A stretch of 64,000 bases of DNA, from positions 20,076,559-20,140,558 of the forward strand of contig NC_088680.1 of the NCBI RefSeq assembly GCF_950023065.1, read 5' to 3'. Position numbers and translations under genes: made by a program. This stretch comes from Planococcus citri (taxonomy: Eukaryota > Arthropoda > Insecta > Hemiptera > Pseudococcidae). Numbering within the stretch: the first letter of the stretch is position 1; each line of letters begins with the position of its first letter. Positions 15,001 through 26,582 of the stretch are shown here, piece by piece. Below the pieces are notes generated by a model. It did no database searches. It was not told the DNA's origin and saw nothing but the letters and a program-made list of their open reading frames with translations.

Positions 15001-15434
15001 GATCATGTCATTATTAATTGTCAGCGCCATGATCGGAGCTGGCGTTTACTACTTACATTCAAAACAACTCCTACTTAGAAAGTCTACCGTCAATGGGGTA
15101 GCCTTTGAAAACCCCAGTTATTTGAGAGAAGTGAATATGGAAAATATCCAGGTAGGTATTAAACCTTGCCATAGGTAAATAGGCAGCTTCAGCCATGCAA
15201 TATCCTATTATTCTTGAACTTACATCGATTTCGATTTGATTTCCCGCACAGCAAACCGGTGAAAACACTTACATGAGTAACGGTCTAGCCAACGGTGTAC
15301 AAAACCAAACAGCACCTCAAGGATGGAAACAAGAACCACTCCACGTACCAATGCCAACCGAAGTACCACCTTCATTATACGAAGAATTACGACTGGGCTC
15401 GAACGGTGCCGGTTTCATGAGACTGAAACCATAA
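2989..15434 (+). CDS. Transmembrane DB-module / Ig / fibronectin III adhesion protein (IGDB-like), 3' part, 14 exons
   Basis: Exons: 2989-3325, 3406-3581, 6454-6592, 6761-6896, 6971-7163, 7247-7493, 7599-7777, 7870-8001, 9869-10019, 10142-10288, 10817-10928, 11022-11227, 14964-15151, 15252-15434. All are bounded by AG/GT, and the phases sum to 842 codons ending in TAA. Order of domains: a DB module with 12 Cys (first exon), FN3, FN3 (motif WQPPEF then YWRG), Ig (7247-7493), Ig (7599-8001, with DEGDYYCHAENAFG), a second 12-Cys DB module (9869-10288), FN3 (LPGPPQNV to GTSML), one TM helix near 14985-15060, and a cytoplasmic tail of about 85 residues. This order matches the nematode IGDB proteins and the insect proteins named Ig-like and fibronectin type-III domain-containing; the exact function is unknown, and a cell-surface adhesion or receptor role is inferred. 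The start codon and signal peptide lie upstream of the window. No frameshift was seen. Confidence 0.9.
3790..4670. repeat. Degenerate minisatellite in intron (TTTTGGCAAAAAA type)
   Basis: Within the intron between 3581 and 6454, short blocks such as TTTTGCAATTTTGACCAAAAA and GATTTTTT recur in a loosely periodic way. The same sequence style returns at 49.1-51.6 kb and 60.1-60.9 kb. The rest of this intron, to 6453, is unstructured A+T-rich DNA. Confidence 0.5.
8060..9780. repeat. Tandem repeat of about 150-bp units in intron
   Basis: The block ACTACCCAAA (with variants) recurs near 8110, 8249, 8453, 8650, 8742, 8890, 9030, 9185, 9340, 9497 and 9630, each copy in the same context: AAATGGAACTTT, then ATTAGAGCAGCTTT, then AAAATCTCAAGAAT, then TTATTTCAATTTT. 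Most spacings are 130-160 bp, giving about eleven diverged copies. The array fills most of the intron between the exons ending at 8001 and starting at 9869. Confidence 0.8.
12420..13130. repeat. 15-bp minisatellite GAGATTTCAGATTTT in intron
   Basis: Dozens of imperfect copies of GAGATTTCAGATTTT lie head to tail within the 3.7-kb intron from 11228 to 14963. Open frames across it are repeat artefacts. A related but C-rich version, GAGACCTCAATTTT, occurs at 38.5-40.5 kb in another gene. Confidence 0.85.
13938..13962 (+). repeat. GGGA microsatellite with G-quadruplex potential
   Basis: Six consecutive runs of three or more G, separated by single A residues, lie within an otherwise A+T-rich intron. 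The pattern meets the usual G3+N1-7 quadruplex rule on the sense strand of the transcribed gene. Confidence 0.7.
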
Positions 15435-17048
15435 ACGCAAAACACCTACTCGTACATCTCAGTCGAACATATAAAATGGTCCTGGAGACCTACTTTTCTT
15501 TTTTTTTGAAAAAAAGCACTTTTTAGATATGTCCAGTTTTGTAGATTTTCACCAACACTCGTTTTCTGTGATCTTTTTATTGTGTAGGCGATAAAAATTT
15601 TCTTAATGTGATAAGACTTTACGTTTTACCTCATTATATGTGTATTTAATTGTATAAAAAAAAAACAAAAAAAAAAGGTAATGTGCTATGTACTTAACGA
15701 CACTTTATTAAAGTCAATATACTACATATAGTCAATGTATAAGATGAAAATTCTCATAAATAAGCACAAAAACATCGCTTCGATAGTTACCGTGTGTCGA
15801 AAAAGTAAACTTTGAAAAAAAAAAACGCGGTTCGTGTAAATATTTATTTTTTAAAAAATGAGCAATTGTCGTTCAAGTACGCACTCTACTTTACACTATT
15901 TATTATTGTATGTATTATTTTTTTTTTTTAGAGACGAGCGTGCGATATGATGCAAAGTTGTTGATAAACACGTGAATGAGATTTTAATTAATTTAAGTGA
16001 GGAAAACTGTCTGCAAAGGTACAGTTTCTAGTCATACGTGTTAGGAGGCCAGTTAAATGGTTAATTTTGTATTTTGTAGGTGATTCATTCTAGTGATGTA
16101 TATTAAACGTTGTTTTTCTCTTCTATGCATAAATAATTTTCTCTCTATACATAACTTTTTTCTGTCGTATCATGTGTCGAAAAAGTCAATCGAATGATAC
16201 CGAACGAACGTCGTTTATCAACGTATAATTAATTATTGAAATGTGAATGTTGTTGGTTTACATATCGATCGTCATTTTTACACTTGTTTACATTCTAATT
16301 GAACATTATTGTATTTGTATTCGAGTTTTTACACGATATTGTTTTTTTTTACGCGTTATGTGACTTGTTCTCTTGTTTTACTTATTGTAATTCGTCTGAT
16401 TATCGTGATTAATCTACGTACATTTATGATTTATATTCATTCGTGTTGAGAATCAGAGTTATGTATACGTGTGTGTTTAGAAACCGATAGAAGTGAGGAC
16501 TTGTCATAGGATTAGGGAGGGGGGAAAACGTGTGTGTTTTGTTGTTATTTTTTTTGAGCTTAAAAATAATTATTATTTTCATGAAAAAAAATTGTACGTT
16601 GAAATTTCCCTTCTCTCCCCTTTCCATGCTATGCTGTTCCTTGACAGGATACTGGATAGGCTGTGTATATTGTTTTTCATATTTTCATTCTCCCTTTGAT
16701 AGGTGCTTCTCGATATTCAAGTCCTTCCTTCGACGGATTCTTCAACCATTGTAATGTTTGTTTGTGTGTTTATGTACCATATTCAAAATTAGCTACGAGT
16801 ATTTTTGTAGCTGATGTTTTATTATTTTAAGACACGCCCCTTTTTTTCTGTAGCATTGTATATTCTTTTTTTTTTTGTTTAATAATAATTATAATTTTGT
16901 TTCGTATTTTTGTTTTTTTTTTTTGGTTTTTTCTTGTTTTTAGTTCTCTCAAGTAGAAGTTATTTTGTGATTTTCTAGAAGAAATAGGTTTACTTTGGAA
17001 CAAAGCTGAAATTATTACAGAGTTCGTTTTAAAAATTGATGAAATAAA
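15435..17048 (+). other. Probable 3' UTR of the DB/Ig/FN3 gene
   Basis: After the TAA at 15432-15434, about 1.6 kb of T-rich but non-repetitive sequence follows. The first canonical AATAAA noticed is at 17043-17048, a candidate polyadenylation signal; an ATTAAA near 15708 is an alternative that would give a short UTR. No other gene is seen here. Confidence 0.45.
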
Positions 17049-17513
17049 TAATTTTCCAACTCATAAAAAATTAAATTTGAAAAAAAAATCAGAAATAAGA
17101 ATTTAACTGCGATTTTTCTTCTAAATATTCATTATATTGCAAAAATAACCATTCCACTGGATTTCTCGTGCCCAGAAACCACTAAATTGACCTTTTGTTC
17201 GATTAATTTCGGCTTGAAAATCATTTCAAAATAATAAATTAAAAAAAATGAAATTTTCAGTTTCAACAAAAAAATTGAAGCTTTTTTACGAAAAAATTGA
17301 ACTCTTTGAGGTAAAAAGGCAATATTGAATAAAAGTAATGAGCTTTTCGTGATCAGCGATGTTTAATTAGTAATAATCGACACCTCGTACGCCTCATTAG
17401 CTTTTCATTAAGCTTTAAAAAGCTCAATTTTCAGAACTTGACTGTGGCGCCATCTGTAATGCAAAAGGTAAACTAACTACCTACTTAAAAAGAGAACAAA
17501 TTTTGAAAAAAAA

Positions 17514-17655
17514 GATGCAGCGCTTCAGGCGGCGAAAAATGGAACTTCTTTTGTGATCTTCATTTACAATTTACATAGAGAAAAAGTATATTTTTCTTCA
17601 TCCAAATCAGGATAACAAAAGAACTTCTCGTTTTCACCGCCTGAAGCGCTGCATC
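17514..17655. mobile_element. 142-bp palindromic MITE-like element, copy 1
   Basis: The left end begins GATGCAGCGCTTCAGGCGG and the right end is its reverse complement. The arms pair over about 39 bp with few mismatches and enclose about 60 bp of A+T-rich sequence. A second copy lies at 19152-19294 in the same position of the host repeat unit, so the element was probably carried along when the unit duplicated. Confidence 0.7.
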
Positions 17656-18051
17656 GTAAATTTTCAACTTTTGAATTTATTTTGTGAGCTTTAGAGAGCT
17701 TTTTAGCATGTACGAACAATCGTCGAGTAGGTTTTCGGACACGGGGAATTCATTTCCGGTGTTGGTTTTGTCCAAAAGCTCAAAGTTTCCCAGATATTAA
17801 AGCTTTTTACAAAAAAGTTGTACTTTCAGGTACAACAAAGCTCGATCAATTGAAATAAACGAGATTGACGTGATCAGCAATATTTAATCAGTAATAATCG
17901 ACTTTTCGTACACCCATATTGCTTTTAATTAAGGCAAAAAGCTCAATTCTCAAAAGTTCAGATTTGCCCCTTAAATGATATAAATATGCAACCTAAATAA
18001 CACGTAAAATGACGAATATGGACGATTTTTGATGCAAAAATACACCAATTT

Positions 18052-18444
18052 CAAAGGGGCGTACACATGATCCAATATATTTGACAAACTCGATTTGTCA
18101 AATCAAATTGAATTTAATCAAACATATTCGGTTGTGTGGACGCTCTGATGATGTCTTTCTCAAATTTTTAACGTTTTGTTGATCGGAGACACCATAGACA
18201 CAACTCTGAAAATAATTCTGAAAATATAAATAATTTCTATTTTCAGAATTGGTGTCATCGATCAACAAAACGTTGAAAATTTGGAAAAAAAACTTAGATT
18301 ATCAGAGCGTTTACATGATCTAATATATTTGACTTTCCATGCAACCAAATATATGTTGATTATATGTTGATAAATTTTATCAACGATGTCAATTTGACAA
18401 ACCTGGTTTGTCAAATATATTGGATCGTGTATACGCCCCTTTAG
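18052..18444. mobile_element. 395-bp fold-back element inside one tandem unit
   Basis: The outer ends AAAGGGGCGTACAC and its near reverse complement are followed by matching blocks on both sides: ATCCAATATATTTGACAAA, a GTCAAAT-rich segment, the CTCTGAT motif, and an AACGTTTTGTTGATCG block close to the centre. Nearly the whole element folds on itself. It interrupts only one of the tandem units, so it is a later insertion. Confidence 0.75.
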
Positions 18445-19151
18445 GAGAATATAGGATATTAGGTGGTTCTATACTCCTAATACTTGAACTTTTGAATGTA
18501 TTTTGTGAGCTTTAGAGAGCTTTTTAGCATGTACGAACTGTCGTTTAAGAGGTTTTCGGACCCGGAGAATCCATTTCAGGTGTTAGTTTTCCCAAAAAGC
18601 TCAAAGTTCCCTCGAAATTGAAGATTTTTTTCAAAAAAATTGAACTTTCGGGTAGAAAAAAGCTCGATCGATTAAAATAAACGAGCTTTACTTAATCAGC
18701 GATGATTAATTAGTGATAATCGACTATTCGTACAACCTATTTTGCTTTCATTTGGTCAAAAAAGATCAATTTTGAAAAACTTGATTTTTGCTAATCTTAG
18801 TCATTTTCGAATTTCGAGTAAATTAGGAAAAATATTTGAACTTTTGAATTCATTTTGTGAGTTTTAGGAAGCTTTTTAGACTGTACGAACTGTCGTTTCA
18901 GAGGTTTTCGGACCCGGAGAATCCATTTCCGGTGTTAGTTCTGACAAAAAGCTCAAAGTTCCCTCGAAAATGAAGCTTTTTTCAAAAAAGTTGAACTTTC
19001 AGGTAGAAAAAAGCTCGAACGACTAAAATAAACGAGATTGACGTGATCAGCGATGCTGAATTAGTGATAATCGACTATTCGTACAGGCTATTTGGCTTTC
19101 ATTCGGCTAAAAAGCTCAATTTTGAAGACAACAAATTTTGAAGAAAAAAAA

Positions 19152-19294
19152 TGTTGCAGCGCTTCAGGTGGCAGAAAATGGTACTTCTTATGTTATCCTC
19201 AAAAATACGTTGTAAATACCAAAATACCCTTTTCTATGTCCAAAATCAGGATTACAAAAGAACTTCTCACTTTCACCGCCTGAAGCGCTGCTTC
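19152..19294. mobile_element. 142-bp palindromic MITE-like element, copy 2
   Basis: This is the second copy of the element at 17514-17655, with TGCAGCGCTTCAGG at the left and CCTGAAGCGCTGC at the right. It is more diverged in the left arm. The flanking sequence on both sides (AAATTTTGAA before, AAATTTT after) matches that of copy 1. Confidence 0.7.
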
Positions 19295-19814
19295 ATAAAT
19301 TTTGATTTTTGAACTTTTGAATATATTTTGTGAGCTTTAGGGAGCTTTTTACGATGCACGAACTGTCGTCTGAGAGGTTTTCGGACACGGGGAATCCATT
19401 TCCGGTGTTAGTTCTGCCAAAAAGCTTAAAGTTTCCTAGATATTGAAGCTTTTTACAAAAAAGTTGAACTTTCAGAGGTGAAACTGGTGAAAGGGCGAAA
19501 TCGAATAAAATAAATGAGCTTTTTGTGATCAGCGATGCTTTAATAGTGATAATCGAACCCTCGTAGGTAAAAAGCTCAATTTTAGAAAGTTTAGATTTTC
19601 CCCTTAAAAGTTAGGATATGCAACCCAAACCATAAGCCAAATTCATTTTTCATTTCGCGAGCTTTATGGAGCTTTTCACGGTGTACGAACTGTCGTCGAG
19701 GAGGTTTTAGGACTCAGCGAATCTATTTTTAATGTAGGTACCGATCCAAAGTTCAAAGTTCATCGGATAATAATATTTTTCAGGGAAAGTTTGAACTTTC
19801 TAGCTTAAAAAGTT

Positions 19815-20240
19815 TATGTCGAGTGAGCTTGAATGTCATGCGACATATCAAAATACATGTTTTTGGGGCGCCCGAGCACGAATTTGACATTATTTTCGTG
19901 ATACATCCTACAGGGGCTTATAGGGACGAGGGGCCAAATTTGAATATTGGCTTGAATATCATGCGACATATCAAAATGCATGTTTTTGAGCCCCCATAGC
20001 ACAAATTGTGCATTATTTTCACGCTAAGCCCTAAAAGACCTTCTGGGGCGAGGGTCTAATTTTGAAAATGAGCTCGAATGTATCAAAATACATATTTTCG
20101 AGGCTCCTAAGCACGAATTTGACATTATTTAGACACTAGATCTCAATCCGAGGCTCCTGGAGAGAGGGGCCAAATTTGAAAATGATCTAAAATTTCCTAT
20201 GACATACGATATTTAAGTACCTTCTCATTTATGGAAGCCT
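19815..20240. repeat. Tandem repeat of about 125-bp units, three to four copies
   Basis: The block GCGACATATCAAAATACATG with GAGCACGAATTTGACATTATT downstream recurs near 19840, 19965 and 20078, with a decayed copy near 20190. The open frame across it on the minus strand is a repeat artefact. Confidence 0.75.
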
Positions 20241-21646
20241 TCTACAAACATGAAACAGACGTTTCTGGGGTAAATTGAGGGGGGCGCTGAGTTAAAATTT
20301 ACAATTTTTATCAGTCAGGGATGCCAACGAGATTAAATAACTTTACATCAACACATTTTTGTTTCACATTACTTTTCACTTGCTATATCCTAAATAGAAT
20401 GTTAAAAAAGGTCATATTCAACTAGAAAGGTGGTAGATATATTCATTACAAAATCACCCAAAAATTACCTCGAACTAAGCGTTTATTAATAAAAATAGTT
20501 TTTTCGAAAATTGGTCAAAAACTCCCATGTTTCGAATAATTTTTGAGCCTTGAGAGTAGGCAAAAGCAACCTCTTCAACATCTTCGAATAGTTCCACGTT
20601 TTTCAAAATTTTAGAGCCCTTTGACCTCAAATGTCTAAATTCAGCTCGTCAAGTTCGAATTCACAATTGTTTCCAGCCAGGGATGAGAATTTACCGCATT
20701 GAAAACTGTTTTAGATGTACCTAAAAAAAAAACGAAAAACCCCACGTTTCGAATAATAATTTTGCCTTTAGGGTAGGCAACTTTGTTGACATGATGATTT
20801 TTTTCAAATTATTGGAAAATCCCACGTTTCGAGTAAGTTTGGCGCCTTGTGAGTAGGCAACTTCATTGACACTGGTCATTCTTTTCTCGAATAGTTGAAA
20901 AGAATTTTATTTTCACTAAATCGACTCATCGACTCGAAAGATCAAAAATAGTTCAGGTAATTTGATTCAATTTTTTTTCTTAAAAAATCGGTAAAATTTA
21001 CATTTTCAAACATTCGCGGAAAATTGAAAAATGAATCTCAACACAGTACCTAAAATTTTTGAGTCTTCGATTCCCCTTTGTTCTGTTGAAAATTTATTGT
21101 TTAGTCTTGTAAGTGATTGAAGATCGTTAAGTAACTAACATTGCTTCAATTCAATATTCTTCTTTCTCGACCTATTGATTAGAGAAATGATAACTCGTTG
21201 TAATATTTTCAATACCTATTTGAAAGAGGTAAGAGGTCTAATGTAAACGCACTTCAACATCGCAACATATTGACATTGACCGTTGGTCAACCCGATTTTT
21301 GAATAGGTATTGACGAGTTCAGTTCTCAGGAATATGATAAAACCTTAATATTGAATGGAAAAAGAATTTTACAAATTTTTATGTAAAACAAAATGTTTAT
21401 ATTCGTAGCCTATATAGTGTACTTTCATTTGAAAAATCGAAACAAGTTTAAAATTCTCAGAAACACATGGATACTTAACAATCATGATAAGTCAATTCTT
21501 AATTTAAAAAAAAAAAAAAACGCACAAAAATAACACTAAAAGCTAATAATAACGTAAAGGAATGTAGGTATTGATAATAGTCAATTCACAACATACATCC
21601 AAGTCAACCAAAAAAAAAAACAACAAACACACACATACAAAAGTGC
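20241..21646. other. Intergenic stretch without recognised genes
   Basis: The sequence is A+T-rich. A short motif, AATCCCACGTTTCGA, recurs loosely at about 20526, 20738 and 20818, suggesting another decayed repeat. The last few hundred bases before 21647 may be the 3' UTR of the minus-strand gene, but no clear AATAAA was placed. Nothing else is seen. Confidence 0.5.
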
Positions 21647-24600
21647 CTAAATTAAGGTAGTAATTTTACCACCATGCTTTTTGAACTTAGCAATTTCGGC
21701 GATATCATTTTTAAAGAACCATTCTAAGACCGTTCTCAACGCCATATCGCCTCGATTCCCTCGCAAGAATGTTTTAAACATATCTATTTTCGAGTACGAA
21801 TGAATAACCTTCATTTTATACTCTTTCACTTTACCCGGCGACTGAAAATACCAATTTAAAAACCGATCAAGAGCGTTGAAGTCGCTCGAGTTCGAGCTAC
21901 CAAATTTAAACTTGCAATACGTCAAATAATAGTGGTACTCGTGAAAAACGCAATCCTTCAACATGGCGATGAAAATTGATTCCAAGTCTAACGTTCGTTT
22001 GAACTCTTGCACGTCATTTTCATTTCCAAACCACCAAATTAGAACTGTTAGCAGATACGATTCATCGTTATTACGTAATACTGCCTGCATCAGCTTCGTA
22101 ATATCGCCGATCAATTGCTTCTTCAACGCGGATCTATCATCAGTCGAGATGAGAAAACGATCAATACACATTTGCACAGCGTTTAAACGATTACTCAGTA
22201 ATAAATCGGTTAGTTTAGAAAAGGCCGCAGATGAAAGAATCATCGTTCTTTTGAATTCTGTAATCGAAATCGGATCTTTTAAAACGTGTTCTAAAACTGC
22301 ATCCAAGATGGAAAATTCTGTATCCATGATACCAACACACATATCGATTCCGTGCGACGAAGTTATCAAATCCTTTTTATACTGGATCACAGCATCAGGA
22401 TACAGGGTTAATAGTTGTTCGAGATAATTATCAACACCGTTCGGGTCACCTGAGGAATAAAACTCTAAGCAGGTTTTTCTAACATGTTCCGAATTTTTCA
22501 CAATGTTTATTTTGGACCGGGCAAAATTTTCGGCGTCAGGCAGACAAAATTCCAGGAGTTGATCAAGGTGTTGAAATTTACCATTCGATAATAATCTTTC
22601 GCAATGCGTATTGATAACGTTACGTTTCAGATTATTAATGAGGTTCGTTTTAAACTGCAGAAAATCTTCGACGTCAGGAAGACAAAATTTAACCAGCTGA
22701 TCGAATTCTTTAAAGTCACCGTTCACCAATAATTTTTCGCAATGGGCTTCGAACAAATTAGACTCTGAACTGTACACGAAGTTTCTTTTACATTGTGCCA
22801 AATGATCGGCATCAGGCAAACAAAATTCCAGCAGTTGATTAAGCTTTTGAAATTCGCCGTTCGTTAATAATCGTTCGCAATACGTTTTGATATTACTGTT
22901 ACGTTTCGAATTATCCACCATGTTCCTTTTAAACTGCAGCAAATCTTCAGCATCGATAAGACAAAATTCTAGAAGTTGATCAAGCTTCTGAAATTCAGCA
23001 TTCTCCAATAATTTTTCGCAATGGGCTTCGAACAAATTAGACTCCGAACTATACACGAAGTTCTTTTTAAATTTTACCAAATCGTCGGCATCAGGCAAAC
23101 AAAATACCAGTAATCGATCCAGCTCTTGAAATTCATGGTTCATTAATAACCTTTCGCAATGGGTTTCGACAACGTTAGGTTTCGAATTATTCACCAAATT
23201 CATTTTAAACTGCAGCAAATCTTTATCGTAGGGAAAACAAAAATCCAGCAATCTACTCAACTCTTGGAATTTACTGCTCATCAGTAATGTTTCGCAATGC
23301 GTTTTGAATACGTTAGGGTTCGAAAACATCAAGTAATTCTTGACTTTCGCTCTTGAATGCAGCAATCTCACAGGGTGGGGAAGACAGAATTCCAGGAACT
23401 GATGAAGGTCTTGAAATTCACTCTTCAGCAATAAGTTTTGGCAGTGAGCGTTGAAAAAATAATATTCCGAATCAAACACGAAGTTCTTCTTAAATTGCGC
23501 TAAATCGTCCGCATCAGGCAAACAAAATTGCAGAAGTCGATCCAGCTGTTGAAATTTACGATTCTGTATTAATCTTTTGCAGAAGCCGTTGAAAAATTCT
23601 TGCTTTGTGACTGATTGTTTTATCACCGCGTTGGAATCTTGTAACAAAACAAATATGAAATCACAATCGATGCGCCACCATCCTGTTAATACATTTCTGA
23701 CAATTTCATGACCATTAGCACTGACTACGTGTTGTTTGAAATCATCGTTAGCAGTGGCCCAAATCTCCGTCGAAAGGGCATTTTCTACTCCTGCGCTCAA
23801 CAGTTCTCGAAATACAGTCAAAAACTGATCTTTGTTAATCAAATTCCTAGCTTCGAACCACGTCTGAAGAATAAATCTCGAATTGATACGAGGATGAGCG
23901 TAATTCACGATTACTTGCGTTGCTCGTTCCATGAGAACGTGCAGACGTTGCGTTTCATCCAATTTCAATAGTACTGCTTTCTGGTAAACGGCGCCATGAT
24001 TGTCGATTAGCCAAATAGCTTCTCGTGCTCGCTCTTCGTATCCAAGTCGATCGAAAAAATACTCTTTGGCTGGCCAATTATCGACTTTATCGTGATGTAA
24101 CATGTTAATATTGATTGGAACGATTGATGGGGGAATCTTATCCAATTCATTTCTAAAATAACAATACCAATAATAAATCAAAGGATCTTCGTTAAAGTTC
24201 AAGTAATCGAGAGCATTGTCCAAATCTACCAACGAAGACCTTTTATCCATGTCATCGTACAAACAATAAACGCATAAAAATCTGAACTTTTCAACATCGC
24301 TCAATCTCACCGACGCCATAATACTTTTTGCAGTTTGAACGCAGTCGATAGCACCGTTAGAATGCCAAACAATATGACACACGTGACCGTAGACGAATTT
24401 ATCGAGTCCATTTTTCAAAAACACCGTTCGATAATGATACGATACCCAAGCGGTTATTTCGTTGGCCATTTTTCGTACATATTGATCGATTTGATCGGCG
24501 ATACGGTCAGGAACAGGTAATCCTGCGATCAATGCGATTACATCACTGCATAAAGTGATCCATTGGATGCTAGTTTTCGTACATCTGTGGTTTACACTGC

Positions 24601-24939
24601 GTACAGCTTTAGCTACGTTGATGTGATTCCATAGACTGGCTGCGACCGTAACAGAAGCCATATCCTGTAGTTTGGGAACTTTGGATAGAATTACCGGATT
24701 TAAAGTGACGAATTCTGTTGAAAAAATTACACATCAGAATGGATTCTCAAAGTGTTGAAAAAATGAATATCGATTTCAGATGATTGAATATTAAACTCAC
24801 CATAAGAGTCATCAGTTTTGCACTTTTTGCACTCGTGATCGCTGAAGTAATCATCGTCTTCATCGTCGTATTCATCACTGTTTTCAGATTCCTCTTCTTC
24901 TACCAGCTCGTCTGTACTTTCGTCGTAGTAATCGCCCAT
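21647..24939 (-). CDS. Uncharacterised 1068-aa protein: acidic N-terminus and eight 46-residue repeats
   Basis: Two exons: 24939-24801 (46 codons plus one base, donor GTGAGT) and 24714-21647 (acceptor CAG), joined in frame, stop TAG. The N-terminus (about residues 5-35) is an acidic Asp/Glu/Ser stretch, followed by HECKKCK. The middle (about 65-410) has many W, Y and H residues but no motif I recognise. From about 415 to 790 there are eight tandem copies of a helical-looking unit close to HCE-LL-N-EFQ-LDQLLEFCLPDAEDL-QFK-N-V-NS, then further decayed units to the C-terminus. Copies 4 to 7 form two near-identical 92-residue pairs, sharing the mark YSSESNLFEAHCEKLL, which indicates recent internal duplication. 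Helical-repeat scaffolding, possibly in a lineage-specific family, is inference. I assign no function. There is no signal peptide or TM segment. Confidence 0.85.
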
Positions 24940-25221
24940 GGTTATCTGAGAAGGTTGGTTTTTGGTTCGTTAGTATTAGGTACAATTATTACTTCATAGG
25001 TGAACGTGAGATGGAGAAAAATAAGGAATAATGTACGTCTACGTATGTTACCTTGATTTCAAACTTGAAAGATTTTTTACATACAAATTAACGATAAATT
25101 TCAACGAAATAAAATAATAAAAGTAGGACATCAACATTACTACACACTAGTCAGAAGCTCGAAGATGGTAGCATGTGCTCAGTGCTCAGTGCTGACTGCT
25201 GATAAGATCAGCTCTCAACAC

Positions 25222-25785
25222 GTGGTCCTTGGGTATTGCTTTTTTAAATCATTGCATAACCACTGGGCTTAAGGCGCATCGTTCTGATACCGACATTATT
25301 TTTGTTCGTTTTTGAGTTTAAATTTTTAAAGCAGTAAATGGAAAATGTAATCGATCAATTTGCTTGAATATTGTGTAATTAATCAGATGAAATATTTTAA
25401 AGTATTTAAATAACACTATAGGTAGGTACATAACATATATTTAAAACTTTTAGCTCTTCTTAGTTTTTTGAAAGTTATGAATTTTTTTTGATGAAGTTTG
25501 GATATTATGTTGTCCTACTATAGAATACACGCCGAACATCCCAACGTGCGTTGCCTTTTTTCATTTCTTATACTTAGGTCTTAGGTATATAGTTATTTTT
25601 AAATACTTTAAAATATTTCATCTGATTAATTACATAATATACAAGTGAATAATTGATCGATTACATTTTCCATTTACTTACTGCTCTTAAACTCAAAAAC
25701 TGACAAAAATAATTTCGGTATCAGATGTGCTTTGAGCCCAGGGGTTATGTATAATGATTAAAAAAAAGCAATACCCAAGGACCAC
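25222..25785. mobile_element. Large inverted repeat (fold-back element), arms of about 200 bp
   Basis: The left arm (25222 to about 25425, starting GTGGTCCTTGGGTATTGC) and the right arm (about 25581-25785, ending GCAATACCCAAGGACCAC) are reverse complements with scattered substitutions and small indels. They enclose about 155 bp of unrelated sequence. No open frame. The element lies between the divergent starts of the repeat-protein gene and the reductase gene, in or near their shared promoter region. Confidence 0.8.
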
Positions 25786-26582
25786 CTTAAGATTAAGACA
25801 GAGCATAATCTATTTATTTTCATACTTGTAAGTTGTAGGTATTTAATAAAAATGGCATCTGTTTGTGTTTCCTTTCTTTAAAAAAAACTTAAGTAGGTAC
25901 TTGTTTTTGTTTTTATTGTGAATTCTCCAGTGAGTAAATAGGTAAGAAGAGTATAAGTACAGCAAACGATGAGTAAAGAAATTTTTATAAATGTTTTCAA
26001 ATTACGATGGCGATGAATAAGATAACGGCCAGCAGAAAACCCTACAAGAAGAATTTCTTAATTGAATGAATGCGATGACATGTATGTATACTTGTATAGT
26101 AGAGAACACGATGTGGAACGTAGCTCGACAAAATCTTTAAAATTATTTCTCAGTATTGAGAAAAAACGAACGCGTGTGTTATGCTAATACAACATTAATT
26201 TACTTACCGTTGGATTTTACACTCAGTGTTTGAGCTGGTGAACCTTCATTCTACACGATATAAATTTTCAAAAGTTTCTTCAGAGCTGATTTTTAAGTAT
26301 ATAGTCGTAAGTAGTGTTCTGTAGATATAGGTATTTTTGATCAGTGTCTATAGATATGCTTTATTTCATTTTTCAAATGCTTATACTTGTTATACTTATC
26401 TATGGAATTTTCTTCTATTCAATTAAAATTTGTCTAGTTAGTCTGGTGCATTATCTAATACTTACCTACCTAGATATTAATACCAGTACCTAAACATAAT
26501 GAATAAATAGGACACATTCATTAATTTATTTACGAGTATTAATTTAAGTATTTATTCATTCATTTTAGGAGTATTTGAAACA
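25786..26582. other. Probable 5' region of the reductase gene; candidate non-coding exon on the minus strand
   Basis: There is no coding sequence. A splice acceptor (CATTTTAG, ending near 26569) precedes the reductase ATG, so an upstream 5' UTR exon is likely for that gene. On the opposite strand a consensus donor GTAAGTAA starts at 26207 after GC-richer sequence; it could end a 5' UTR exon of the repeat-protein gene. Both are weak predictions from splice signals alone. Confidence 0.3.

Larger units (their letters stand above)
17260..19810. repeat. Tandem array of about 330-350 bp units with nested palindromic elements
   Basis: A unit marked by GAGCTTTAGAGAGCTTTTTA, then GGTTTTCGGACACGG, then ATCCATTTCCGGTGTTAGTT, then GATCAGCGATG and TAATCGAC recurs with its GGTTTTCGGAC mark near 17731, 18551, 18901, 19375 and (degenerate) 19701, plus a partial unit near 17280-17420. 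Spacings reduce to about 330-425 bp once the three palindromic insertions (listed separately) are removed. There is no coding potential. The array occupies the space between the adhesion gene and the repeat-protein gene. Confidence 0.8.

Noticed and set aside
21963..22427. Plus-strand open frame of 154 codons
   Set aside because: It lies fully antisense to the 1068-residue repeat protein and shows no domain; its openness follows from the codon use of the real gene.
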